Source: an uncultured Campylobacter sp. (GTDB lineage: Bacteria; Campylobacterota; Campylobacteria; Campylobacterales; Campylobacteraceae). From it: a stretch of DNA of 44,306 nucleotides. The stretch's first letter is position 1. Each line of letters starts with the position of its first letter. The notes under the pieces were generated by a model. The model did not search any database and was not told where the DNA came from. It saw nothing but the letters and a program-made list of their open reading frames with translations. Position numbers and translations under genes: made by a program. The stretch lies in the NCBI RefSeq assembly GCF_937921625.1, contig NZ_CAKZTI010000047.1, positions 1 through 44,306 on the forward strand, written 5' to 3'. Below are positions 22,929 to 31,543 of this stretch, piece by piece.

Positions 22929-24188
22929 ATGAAAGAAGTAATAATCAAAAAATTCGGCGCCGATCTCGCGCAAATTTCACAAGCCGAGCTAGCCTCATGT
23001 GTGCAAGAGCTCGCCTTGCAAGAAGCCACGAAGGCTTTGTGTGAGCTTGACGACGAGAGTAAAAGCGCCAAAAGCACGCAATTAATCCTAGACTTCGCAG
23101 CCGAGTTAAAAGACGCGGGCGCGCTTAGCGATGAGACGGCAGAAGCCCTACTTAACGGCGTTAAAAAGGCGTTGTGCGACGAGGACGAGCAGGCTCTTTA
23201 CAAGCTCATCTACGACTACGACGATCTGCGTAAAAAGATCGCTTGTAAGCAAAAGGCGATTAAAACCCTTGTTTTGCGCAGCTATGATGATCTGGATACC
23301 GCGCTGCAAAACGCAAGCGAAACAGAGCTAAAAGAGCGCATAGGCTCGGCGCTACAGCGAGCGATCGCGAGCAAACTTCCGCTTGCGGACGTGCTGAAAG
23401 AAGCAAGCGAACTAGCCTTCATAAGCGTGCTCGAAAGCGGCACCGACATCGAAGATACCGCGCACGAGACGGCGAAAAACATCGCATTTTCGGCTATCGG
23501 CGACGGAGAATTTACGAAATTCCGCACTAAAGAAATTTCAAAAATCATCATAAATCGCGCGATTTTCGTCGCAAATGAGAGCAAAAATACGGCCTCTGCG
23601 CTGATTAGAGGCGCGATTTTAGGCTGCTACGACGGCATAAACAAAGCCGCCGAGAGATACCGCGACGAGCTAAGTTTCTCGCCAGCAAGCGACGCACAAA
23701 GCCTAGAGAACGAAAGACTTCAAATTTCGCAGATGAGCGAGCTATTTAGCGCGGTTTTAAGCGATGCGGTCGCAAGCTCGGAGGAGCCCGCTAAAAGCGA
23801 GATCGCCAAGATCGCCGATGAAGAATTTGGAGGCTACCTGGCTAAATTTAGAAAAATTTCAAGCGATCTTGCCGAGCAACTAAGCGCCAAAATCGGTGAG
23901 ATCGAGCTTGGCGAGCGCGCAAAAAAGGCGAGCGCCAAGGCACGCGAAATCACTCAAGAGCTGAGCCAAAAAAGCGCCAAAATCATCGAAAACCTCGATC
24001 TGGACGAGAAACTGGACGCAATCAAAAAAGAGCTTAGCGAATTTGAAAAGAAGATGAGCCAAAAATTTGCCGAGCTAAAAAGTTCCGAGGTCGCCAAAAA
24101 CGTAAGCGAAAGGGCGCGCGAGATGAGCGCTAAGGCTTACGAGGCCGCAAAAGAAACGATCGCCAAGCTAAAATCCAAAAAGGACTAA
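22929..24188 (+). CDS. Long helical protein with C-terminal coiled coil
   Basis: 419 residues from ATG 22929, which has AGGAG six bases upstream; a GTG at 22914 overlapping the previous stop is also in frame. The whole sequence is alpha-helical, rich in Ala, Glu, Lys and Leu, without signal peptide or membrane segments. Residues ~300-419 have strong coiled-coil character with repeats such as KASAKAREITQELSQKSAK. It may belong to the DUF6781 family found in Campylobacter and relatives, though I cannot confirm that. It lies in the moaC-DUF493 operon, with no evident link to molybdopterin. Function unknown. Confidence 0.75.
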   Translation: MKEVIIKKFGADLAQISQAELASCVQELALQEATKALCELDDESKSAKSTQLILDFAAELKDAGALSDETAEALLNGVKKALCDEDEQALYKLIYDYDDLRKKIACKQKAIKTLVLRSYDDLDTALQNASETELKERIGSALQRAIASKLPLADVLKEASELAFISVLESGTDIEDTAHETAKNIAFSAIGDGEFTKFRTKEISKIIINRAIFVANESKNTASALIRGAILGCYDGINKAAERYRDELSFSPASDAQSLENERLQISQMSELFSAVLSDAVASSEEPAKSEIAKIADEEFGGYLAKFRKISSDLAEQLSAKIGEIELGERAKKASAKAREITQELSQKSAKIIENLDLDEKLDAIKKELSEFEKKMSQKFAELKSSEVAKNVSERAREMSAKAYEAAKETIAKLKSKKD

Positions 24189-25298
24189 ATGGGCGCCGCG
24201 GGCGCGAAATCCTAGCGTCAAGTATGGCGCCCACGGCTTTACGTTGCATAATTTACTCGCTTGCCTTAAAGTCCGCACCCTCCAAATAATGGAGCTTTCG
24301 TTAGAGTTTGCGAGGCCTGCGCAGAATTCTTTATGCGCTCTAACGGCGCTGTAAAATTCCATGCCGATAAAGAATTTTACGAATTTTGCATAGCTAAATT
24401 TAGATGCGCGCTGCAAAATTCCGTGCCGCCAAAAATCCTACGGCGATGCGAGACCCCGGTCCAACCAAATCTTGCCGCAGCGATAAAATTCTAAGTGTAA
24501 AATTTTATAGCTGACGCGGCACATATAAAATTCCAAAGCCGGCGCGGATTTTTAAGCTTAAAATTTCATCGCATAGATTTGCGTAGCCGAATTTTAAAAT
24601 TCTAAACGCGTAAAATTTTAAAATTCCGTCCAAAATGATACAGTGCGACTTGCAGTTTGAAATTTTATCCCGACGCGCAAATGAAATTTCGCGAGATAAA
24701 TTCTAAGAAAAAGCACTTATGGCGTTTGACATTTCTGCGATCATTTCAATTCCAATAAAACGCAATTTCATTGCAGCACAAGATGCAGTGGTGTAGTGCC
24801 TTTTGCCAAGTTAATAATTAGAATTTATGCGCCACGAAATACCAACGCGACTAATCTCAAATCATAGCGACATCCGAGCCCATCTTATCGCGCAATTTGA
24901 TTGCGCAAATTTCAAATTGCTCTTATCTGCCCAAACTGAGCGCTTAGTGCAAATAAAATTCCGCTAGACTTATCGTAGCCTACGCAGTATAAATTTAAAA
25001 CCGCGCCCCCCTCTATTTAGGCGCAGAGGTGCTTTGTTTATGCAGCGCCGCACTTGGATAAATCCACTACTTTCACATAGCAATGCCTTGTTTACGCCGC
25101 GATAAAATTCTGCAAAATCACTGCTAAATTTTATCCCTAAATTACAAAGCCTAATTCTATTTTAAAGACGGCGGGTGTTCTTAAATTTCACGACAAATTC
25201 CAAATAGATCGTGCTCACAAAATCCAACGATCCAAAATAAAATTCTAAAAATTTAACCAAATTTCGCTAAAATCGCCGCAAAATTTTAAGGAGAAAAG
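24189..25298. other. 1.1-kb gap packed with AAAATTC/GAATTTT words
   Basis: No gene is supported. The word AAAATTC occurs near 24353, 24414, 24485, 24526, 24595 and 24620, and several more times up to 25240; GAATTTT occurs near 24372, 24381 and 24589. Two short segments, AAAATTCCATGCCG and AAAATTCCGTGCCG, repeat about 60 bases apart. GCTAAAAT at 25266-25273 is a likely promoter of the next gene. Confidence 0.6.
25266..25273 (+). promoter_or_regulatory. Probable -10 box for the M48 protease gene
   Basis: GCTAAAAT, 25 bases before the ATG, with AAGGAGAAAAG as ribosome binding site. Confidence 0.55.
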
Positions 25299-26108
25299 AT
25301 GAAAAAAATAGCTCTTTTAATATCCTTTGCTGCGATGATGATTTTTACCGGCTGCGCGAGCACCACGCAAGGTGGCGCCGTAGGCATCGACCGCTCGCAA
25401 TTCATCACAGTAAGCGAAGCTGAAATGGATCAAAGTGCCGCGCTTGCCTACAAGCAAATTACCGCCCAAGCAAACGCCAAGCACGTCCTAAATACCGATA
25501 AAAAGCTAACTGATCGCGTTAGAGGCATCTCGAAGCGCCTAATCGCTCAAGTCGGCGCATTCCGCAAAGACGCACTAAAATGGAACTGGCAGGTAAACGT
25601 AATCAACGACCCTACGATCAATGCTTGGTGTATGCCTGGCGGTCGCATCGTCGTATATACGGGCATCATCGAAAAGCTTAGGCTTACCGATGCCGAGCTG
25701 GCTGCTATTTTGGGGCACGAGATGTCGCACGCACTGCGCGAACACAGTCGCGAGCGAGCCTCGACTGAACAGATGAAAGATGTCGGTATCGCTGTAGCAA
25801 GCTCCGCAGCAGGGCTTGGAGATCTAGGCTCAGCGGCTTTGAACATGGCGGCTCAATACACATTCACGCTACCGTTTTCGCGCACGCATGAGACGGAGGC
25901 TGATCTGATGGGTGTCGAGCTGATGGCGCGCGCGGGATACGATCCGCGAGCGGCGATAAACGTCTGGGAGAAGATGAATAAGCTAAATGAGAGCCATCCG
26001 CTTAAATTTATGTCCACGCACCCTTCAAACGAAGATCGCATCGCTGATCTGAAAGAGGTGATGCCGAAAGTCTTGCCGCTTTACGAGGCTGCCACAAGAA
26101 ATAGATAG
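25299..26108 (+). CDS. M48-family metalloprotease, lipoprotein (LoiP/YcaL-like)
   Basis: A 269-residue periplasmic or outer-membrane-anchored zinc protease. Residues 1-19 are a lipoprotein signal with lipobox FTGC. The HExxH motif is HEMSH at residues 140-144 and the third ligand is in ETEAD at 198-202. NAWCMPGGRIVVYTGII is a strongly conserved M48 segment. Homologues such as E. coli LoiP and YcaL trim misassembled outer-membrane proteins. It is alone between large gaps and probably monocistronic. Confidence 0.92.
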   Translation: MKKIALLISFAAMMIFTGCASTTQGGAVGIDRSQFITVSEAEMDQSAALAYKQITAQANAKHVLNTDKKLTDRVRGISKRLIAQVGAFRKDALKWNWQVNVINDPTINAWCMPGGRIVVYTGIIEKLRLTDAELAAILGHEMSHALREHSRERASTEQMKDVGIAVASSAAGLGDLGSAALNMAAQYTFTLPFSRTHETEADLMGVELMARAGYDPRAAINVWEKMNKLNESHPLKFMSTHPSNEDRIADLKEVMPKVLPLYEAATRNR

Positions 26109-26766
26109 TCTTGCGATTTAAAATTTCGCAAGAGTTTGCGCGCTAAGGTTTTTTAAGTAGCGAGTTTTATCGTAGCATTTAAATTTCTTAATGGACTTGC
26201 GCGCGGCGCTAGGATTATCCGCCGCAGCGCTGTAGCTCTATTTCGATAAAATCTCGCTGAGACAAAGACCTGCCGCAGCGCGAAATTTTAAATTACCGCA
26301 AAATTCCACCAATACGCGCGATAAATATGATCTGCGCCGAGACAAAATTTCATTTCAAAACGCAAGCGCCGGACGGAATTCTGCCGCATAGGAGGCCGAA
26401 ATGCCCGTCGATGCAGAATTTTACGGCGCGAAATTTTACGATTTTAAGCGCGACGAAATTTGGAGTAAAATTTTGCCCCTTCGGGCGCAGATAGAATTTC
26501 GCTGCGGCCGTATACAAATGAAATTTTGCAGCCGCAGCCCAGTATGAAAATAAAATTTATTCGGCCGGGTAGCAGATTTTAGCGCTATTTTGCGTAGCGA
26601 GAGGTTTCGCGCGGGCAGATGAAATTTCGCGCGATAAAAGAAGTAAAATTTCAACTCCGTAAAATTCTACGCACGGGCGCGAGGCATTTTCCATATCTTT
26701 TGGATTTTAAAGCGTTTTTAGATATAATCATAAATATTTATTTTTAAATTTCAAAGGATAAAAAAT
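26109..26766. other. Gap with repeated AT words
   Basis: About 660 bases with no supported gene, dominated by words such as GAAATTTTA, AAAATTC and GCAGAATTTTAC. The last 50 bases hold the promoter of the next gene. Confidence 0.55.
26723..26728 (+). promoter_or_regulatory. Probable -10 box for the CNNM/CorC gene
   Basis: TATAAT in GATATAATC, about 40 bases before the TTG start. Confidence 0.6.
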
Positions 26767-28104
26767 TTGGACACGGACAGTTCAGTTTTAATGTTAGTTT
26801 TAGCTTTTGTATTCATCTTTATGAATGCTTTTTTTGTTCTTTCGGAATTCTCAATCGTCAAAGTAAGAAAGTCTCGCCTCGAAGAGCTTATCAAGGATAA
26901 AATTCCAAACGCAAAGCTCGCTTTTAAAATTTCAAACTCCCTTGACACCTACCTCAGCGCCACACAGCTAGGCATTACGATAAGCTCGCTCGCCCTCGGC
27001 TGGATCGGTGAGCCCGCGGTATCGAGACTGATCGAGCTGCCACTAAGATCCATCGGCATAGGCGGCGGAGCGGCGGCGCATACGATCGCCTTCGTCATAT
27101 CTTTTACGCTCGTTACGCTATTTCACGTCGTGCTCGGCGAGCTGGTGCCAAAATCCATCGCTATTGCCAAAACCGAGAAGATCGTGCTTTTCATCTCTAG
27201 ACCGCTTCATATTTTTTGGATTATGTTTTTTCCGATCATAAAGGCGTTTGACTTCATCGCCGCCGTCTCGCTTAAAATCATCGGCGTAAAGCCCGCTAAA
27301 GAGAGCGAGCTCGCGCTTTCTGACGAAGAGATCAAAATCATCGCGAGCGAGAGCCTAAAAGGTGGTGTGCTCGATAGCCTAGAGACCGAGATCATCAAAA
27401 ACGCCGTCGATTTCAGCGACACAGTCGCTAAAGAGATAATGACGCCGAGGCGCGATCTCATATGCCTAAATAAGCAAAAAAGCTACGATGAAAACTACGC
27501 AACCGTATTGCAGTCGAAATTTACGCGCTTCCCATATATCGACGGCAGCAAAGATAACGTCCTAGGCCTCATCCACATCCGCGACATCATCCAGCAAAAG
27601 GGAGATAAAAGCTTCGATAAGATCGTGCGCAAGCTCATCATCGTGCCTGAAAACAGCCCAATCTCTAAAATTTTGCCTATGATGAATAAGCAGCGCATTT
27701 TTGCCGCGCTCGTCATCGACGAATACGGCGGCACGGCGGGATTTTTGACGATGGAAGATATAATAGAAGAAATTTTTGGCGACATCAACGACGAGCACGA
27801 CGCGAATGCGCAAAATTTCAAACGTATCGACGAGAACACCTTTGAGTTTAGAGGCCGCTTCGAGATCGAAGGCGTCGAGGAGGTGATGGGCATCGACTTT
27901 GATGAGGAGACCGAACAGCTAACGATCGGCGGCTACGTCTTTAATCTCTTCGGCAGCCTACCTGAAATCGGCGATAAAATAAGCGATGAAAACTGCGACT
28001 ACGAAGTGCTGCGAATGGATGGCACAAGAGTTTCGCTCGTAAAAGCGATCAAAAAAGTAGTCGCGCAGCCGCAAGAAAACGAAGAGGCTGAGAAAAATAA
28101 CTAA
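26767..28104 (+). CDS. CNNM/CBS/CorC-domain membrane protein (HlyC/CorC family)
   Basis: A 445-residue inner-membrane protein. The N-terminal half is a CNNM domain with four hydrophobic segments (MLVLAFVFIFMNAFFVLSEFSIV at the start, ATQLGITISSLALGWIGEP, HVVLGELVPKSIAI). Two CBS domains follow (IMTPRRDLICL to LGLIHIRDII, and VPENSPISKILPMM to GFLTMEDIIEEIFGDI), then a CorC_HlyC C-terminal domain ending near LVKAIKKV. Such proteins export magnesium or cobalt or regulate their efflux. The start is TTG 26767 with AAAGGAT upstream; no better in-frame ATG precedes the first membrane segment. Confidence 0.92.
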   Translation: MDTDSSVLMLVLAFVFIFMNAFFVLSEFSIVKVRKSRLEELIKDKIPNAKLAFKISNSLDTYLSATQLGITISSLALGWIGEPAVSRLIELPLRSIGIGGGAAAHTIAFVISFTLVTLFHVVLGELVPKSIAIAKTEKIVLFISRPLHIFWIMFFPIIKAFDFIAAVSLKIIGVKPAKESELALSDEEIKIIASESLKGGVLDSLETEIIKNAVDFSDTVAKEIMTPRRDLICLNKQKSYDENYATVLQSKFTRFPYIDGSKDNVLGLIHIRDIIQQKGDKSFDKIVRKLIIVPENSPISKILPMMNKQRIFAALVIDEYGGTAGFLTMEDIIEEIFGDINDEHDANAQNFKRIDENTFEFRGRFEIEGVEEVMGIDFDEETEQLTIGGYVFNLFGSLPEIGDKISDENCDYEVLRMDGTRVSLVKAIKKVVAQPQENEEAEKNN

Positions 28105-28761
28105 GCCAAAGTGCGGGTTAATAAAATTTCACTTTGCAATGCTGCGCGCCGTAAATTTTAAGCGCGCTGCCACTTGCGACGCTCCCAATTCCCATCTAGG
28201 GTGAAAATTTATTTGCCGCTCCCGTATAGATGCCCTAATAGCGGGTAGAGGAATTCCCACCGCCCTTCAGAGCGCCAAAAGTGCTATTTATAAGCGCGCT
28301 GCAAACGAAAGGCGAAATTCTACCGCGAAAATTCTGCCAGAGCGACGCTAGATAGAATTTCTCGATGAGCCTATTTTTAAATTTTGCGAGATCGTAGATT
28401 TTAAAAATTTCAAAATTTTGCGGAATTTTAAAATTTCAATTGATCTAAATTTCTCGCCTAACTTAAATATCAAGCCCTGCTACAAGCCTGGGCTAAGTGA
28501 ATTTTAAAGCCAAAGCCTAAGCGCAAAATTCCGCGAAGAAATTCTAAAATTATTAAAGATAAAATTTTGCCGCGTAGTATCGCAGAATTAACTCTATCGA
28601 TTTTAATCGTAAAATTCCGCCAATCTTGCTTTAAAACTTCGCAATTTTAAATTCTAAAAATTCCTAAGTAATCAAATCGGCATGCCTTAAAATTCCGCAT
28701 AAATAAATCTTAAATTCCTTTTTGCTACCATAACGAAAATTTTTCGCACGGATGGCTCTTT
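28105..28761. other. Gap with repeated AT words
   Basis: About 660 bases, no supported gene. The dense runs of AAATTTTA, AAAATTC and AATTTTAAAA around 28370-28450 and 28500-28640 resemble the gaps at 24189-25298 and 26109-26766. Confidence 0.55.
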
Positions 28762-30075
28762 ATGACAAAACACAAATTCTCATCGCGTTGGGCTTTTATC
28801 ATCGCTTGCGTGGGCTCTGCTGTAGGTATGGCAAATGTCTGGGGCTTCCCTTATAAACTCGGCACGAACGGCGGTGGCGCATTTTTGCTAATTTACGTTT
28901 TTTTTGTAGCGCTGTTTTCATACGTAGGCCTAAGCGCCGAATACGCGATCGGTCGCCGCGCCAAAACAGGCACGCTAGGCTCATACGAATACGCGTGGAA
29001 AAGCCGCGGACTGGGCGCTATCGGTAAGGTTATCGGCTGGCTACCGCTTGCCGGTTCGATGTGTATCGCAGTGGGCTATGCCGTCATCATCGCCTACGTT
29101 CTAAAAGCGCTAGTCCAAGCCATAGACGGCTCGCTAATGAGTGAAAATACCGATACGTGGTTCAACTCTTTTGCCCTGACGCCCTACTCCGTGGTACCTT
29201 ATCACTGCATAATTGTTGCAGGCACGTTGCTGACGCTGTTTTTCGGCGCCAAAAGCATCGAAAAAACGAATAAAATTATGATGCCGCTATTTTTCGTGCT
29301 ATTTGCGATTTTGGCGGTTAGGGTTGCGACACTGCAAGGCGCTGCGGGCGGATATGCCTTTCTTTTCGGCGCCGATTTTACTAAGCTAGCAGATCCGATG
29401 GTTTGGATTTCTGCGATGGGACAGGCATTTTTCTCGCTATCGATTACGGGCTCAGGGATGATCGTCTATGGCGCGTATCTATCCAAGGACGAAGACATCG
29501 TATCTGCGGCGAAAAATACCGCGTTATTTGACACGCTAGCCGCGATGGTAGCTGCGCTAGTGATGATCCCTGCAGTATTTGCTTACGGAATGGATCCTGC
29601 GGCGGGGCCTAAGCTACTTTTCGTAACTCTGCCTAAAATTTTGCAAGATATGGCAGGTGGTAGAATTTTTGCAGTGATTTTATTTACCGCCGTGATTTTT
29701 GGTGGAATTTCATCGCTTCAAAATATGTTCGAAGTAGTCGCTGAATCGCTAATGCATAAGTTTCCAAGGCTAAGCCGTGCATTCACGCTTGCGCTATTGT
29801 GCGCGATCTGCCTTGGTGCGGGCCTTGGTATGGAAGCGATAAGCTCATGGGGTCCGTGGATGGATTTCGTATCGATTTATATCATTCCGATCGGAGCAGT
29901 AATCGGCGCGATATCGTGGTTTTGGGTGATTAAGCGGAATGAAATTTTAGATGAGATCAATCTAGGCGCAGATATGGCTCGCGGCAAGCTCTGGTATGAT
30001 ATTGGGCGCTTTGTCTATGTCCCGCTGGCGCTACTTTTATGCATAATCGCGCTTAGTATGCATATTTCGTTTTGA
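28762..30075 (+). CDS. NSS (SLC6)-family sodium-dependent transporter
   Basis: A LeuT-fold sodium symporter of 437 residues with about eleven membrane segments. The N-terminus SSRWAFIIACVGSAVGMANVWGFPYKLGTNGGGAFLLIY holds the sodium/substrate site of helix 1, including the unwound GSAVGxxNVWGFPY. Helix 6 has GQAFFSLSITGSGMIVYGAYL. Bacterial members carry amino acids such as tryptophan, leucine or tyrosine; the substrate here is unknown. C. jejuni has a tandem pair of such genes; here only one is visible. Confidence 0.93.
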   Translation: MTKHKFSSRWAFIIACVGSAVGMANVWGFPYKLGTNGGGAFLLIYVFFVALFSYVGLSAEYAIGRRAKTGTLGSYEYAWKSRGLGAIGKVIGWLPLAGSMCIAVGYAVIIAYVLKALVQAIDGSLMSENTDTWFNSFALTPYSVVPYHCIIVAGTLLTLFFGAKSIEKTNKIMMPLFFVLFAILAVRVATLQGAAGGYAFLFGADFTKLADPMVWISAMGQAFFSLSITGSGMIVYGAYLSKDEDIVSAAKNTALFDTLAAMVAALVMIPAVFAYGMDPAAGPKLLFVTLPKILQDMAGGRIFAVILFTAVIFGGISSLQNMFEVVAESLMHKFPRLSRAFTLALLCAICLGAGLGMEAISSWGPWMDFVSIYIIPIGAVIGAISWFWVIKRNEILDEINLGADMARGKLWYDIGRFVYVPLALLLCIIALSMHISF

Positions 30076-30151
30076 ATTAAAATCTTGCTAGATTTAGAAT
30101 TAATAGTGTTCTCTCGTAATGGAATTTTAGCAAAGCACATTTATAAATCAT

Positions 30152-30182
30152 TGCATTATCCATATAAATAATGTATAATGCA
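30152..30182 (+). promoter_or_regulatory. Operator/promoter of the toxin-antitoxin operon
   Basis: TGCATTAT (30152-30159) and ATAATGCA (30175-30182) form an inverted repeat that overlaps the -10 box TATAAT (30174-30179), about 20 bases before the antitoxin ATG. This is the expected geometry for autorepression by an antitoxin-toxin complex. Confidence 0.7.
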
Positions 30183-30199
30183 GTCAAAAAGGAGACAAT

Positions 30200-30463
30200 A
30201 TGACGCGATCTATAAACGTAAATTTTAGAATGGATGCCGAGCTTAAAAAAGGGTTGGAGGAAGTATGCTCTGAAATGGGGCTAAATTTAACTACTGCTTT
30301 TACAATATTTGCTAAAAAAGTATTGCAAGAACGCAAAATTCCTTTCGAGCTGACGGCAGATCCCTTTTACAGCCACGAAAATTTATCTCATCTTAAGCAC
30401 TCTTTTGACGAATTAAAGGAAAATAGCGGGATTGAGCACGATTTGTTAGAAGCGGATCGATGA
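30200..30463 (+). CDS. RelB/DinJ-family antitoxin
   Basis: 87 residues. The N-terminus SINVNFRMDAELKKGLEEVCSEMGLNLTTAFTIFAKKVLQERKIPFEL is the ribbon-helix-helix DNA-binding domain of RelB/DinJ. The acidic C-terminus SFDELKENSGIEHDLLEADR should bind and neutralise the toxin. AAAAAGGAGAC precedes the ATG. The stop overlaps the toxin ATG by four bases (ATGA). The palindrome upstream is the probable site of autoregulation. Confidence 0.9.
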   Translation: MTRSINVNFRMDAELKKGLEEVCSEMGLNLTTAFTIFAKKVLQERKIPFELTADPFYSHENLSHLKHSFDELKENSGIEHDLLEADR

Positions 30464-30723
30464 AAAAAATCTGGTCGCAAGAAGCTTGGAAGGATTATTT
30501 GTATTGGCAGAAAAATGATAAAAATATCCTAAAGCGTATAAATAAGTTAATCCTAGATATAGAGCGTAACGGCTACGATTGTATAGGCAAACCCGAAGCG
30601 CTAAAGGGCAATTTATCGGGGCTTTATAGTGTTAGAATAGATGGAAAAAATCGGCTCGTATTTAGAATATCTAATGGCGCCATAGAAATAGCTCAGTGTA
30701 AAACTCACTATGGAGATAAGTAA
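30460..30723 (+). CDS. YoeB/Txe-family ribosome-dependent mRNase toxin
   Basis: 87 residues matching YoeB (IWSQEAWKDYLYWQ, LILDIERNGYDCIGKPEALKGNLSGLYSVRI, NRLVFRI, KTHYGDK). The catalytic residues known from E. coli YoeB fall at identical numbers: Glu46, Arg65 and His83. One usually conserved Arg of the WSRRI motif is Val58 here. YoeB cleaves mRNA in the ribosomal A site. YoeB is most often paired with a YefM/Phd-type antitoxin; here it is paired with a RelB/DinJ type. Confidence 0.92.
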   Translation: MKKIWSQEAWKDYLYWQKNDKNILKRINKLILDIERNGYDCIGKPEALKGNLSGLYSVRIDGKNRLVFRISNGAIEIAQCKTHYGDK

Positions 30724-30834
30724 AATACGTACAAAAGCATCAATATCAAAGCGGTAGTATTTGTCCCAAAATAAAAACTTTCACACCAAAAAAAAGCGTG
30801 GAATTTTAAAATTTTATCTTATTTTATGGCTTAA

Positions 30835-31155
30835 AATTTTGAAATTCAGTGCAGATTTAAAGCAGTAAATTTCAAAATTTTACCTTGGCTGCTAAAAAGA
30901 AATTTCGTCGTTAAATTTAACAACAGAAATTGCTTTTTAATAAATGCCGTATCTGCAAAAGAGTATCATGAGCTACTGCAATATTTCAAGGCGCTAAACG
31001 TAAAAATAGAAGATCGGACCGACTTTATACCGCAGGCTCAAAACAGCGGTTATTTCACCGATAAAAATGAAATTTACAGCGACAATTTTAGCGATACGCA
31101 AATTCCGAAGAAAAATTTTAAATGGAAGCTTAGGCGATTTTTTAGTTTGGATTGA
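30835..31155 (+). pseudogene. Startless open frame, probable gene remnant
   Basis: About 106 codons are open between two stops, with no ATG, GTG or TTG start. The second half has protein-like composition (KEYHELLQYFKALNVKIEDR, then FTDKNEIYSDNFSD and a basic end KKNFKWKLRRFFSLD). No family is recognised. It may be the 3' end of a gene whose start was lost. Confidence 0.4.
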
Positions 31156-31334
31156 AATTTTAGTCCAAACGGCAAGTTCTTAAATTTGGCGAGAATTTCA
31201 CGAGCAAGTAGAGAGTAGGGCGGCGAGGCAAATATTGCTCGCTGTTATCTCCAGCCTGCCACACAGCTCAAAGTTACGATAAATCAAATCAACTCAGTCA
31301 TCACTGCAAGCGCAAGGCTATAAAATTTAAATCA

Positions 31335-31365
31335 GCCCCGCGACCTATCGTTGCAGTCGCGAGGC
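31335..31365 (-). terminator. Probable terminator of the reductase operon
   Basis: GCCCCGCGAC (31335-31344) pairs with GTCGCGAGGC (31356-31365) with one mismatch. On the minus strand it is followed by TGATTTAAATTTTA. It is about 180 bases beyond the reductase stop. Confidence 0.6.
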
Positions 31366-31543
31366 TGTAGCAAGCAAATTGGTCCCAATACACAGCCGGA
31401 CTATATAAAGCCGCGGCAAGTCGAAATCGATACGTCTCGCCGTATCAAAACCACGGCGAGTTTGGCTAAAGCCTGTAGAGGATCGGCGTATCTAGTCCAA
31501 GCCAGCAATGAGCCAGTCTTAAAACCTAAACCGCTCCAAATCC

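Larger units (their letters stand above)
30724..31543. other. Gap with a coding remnant and a terminator
   Basis: No intact gene. It contains a startless frame (30835-31155) and a hairpin (31335-31365) that probably terminates the minus-strand reductase operon. Confidence 0.5.
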
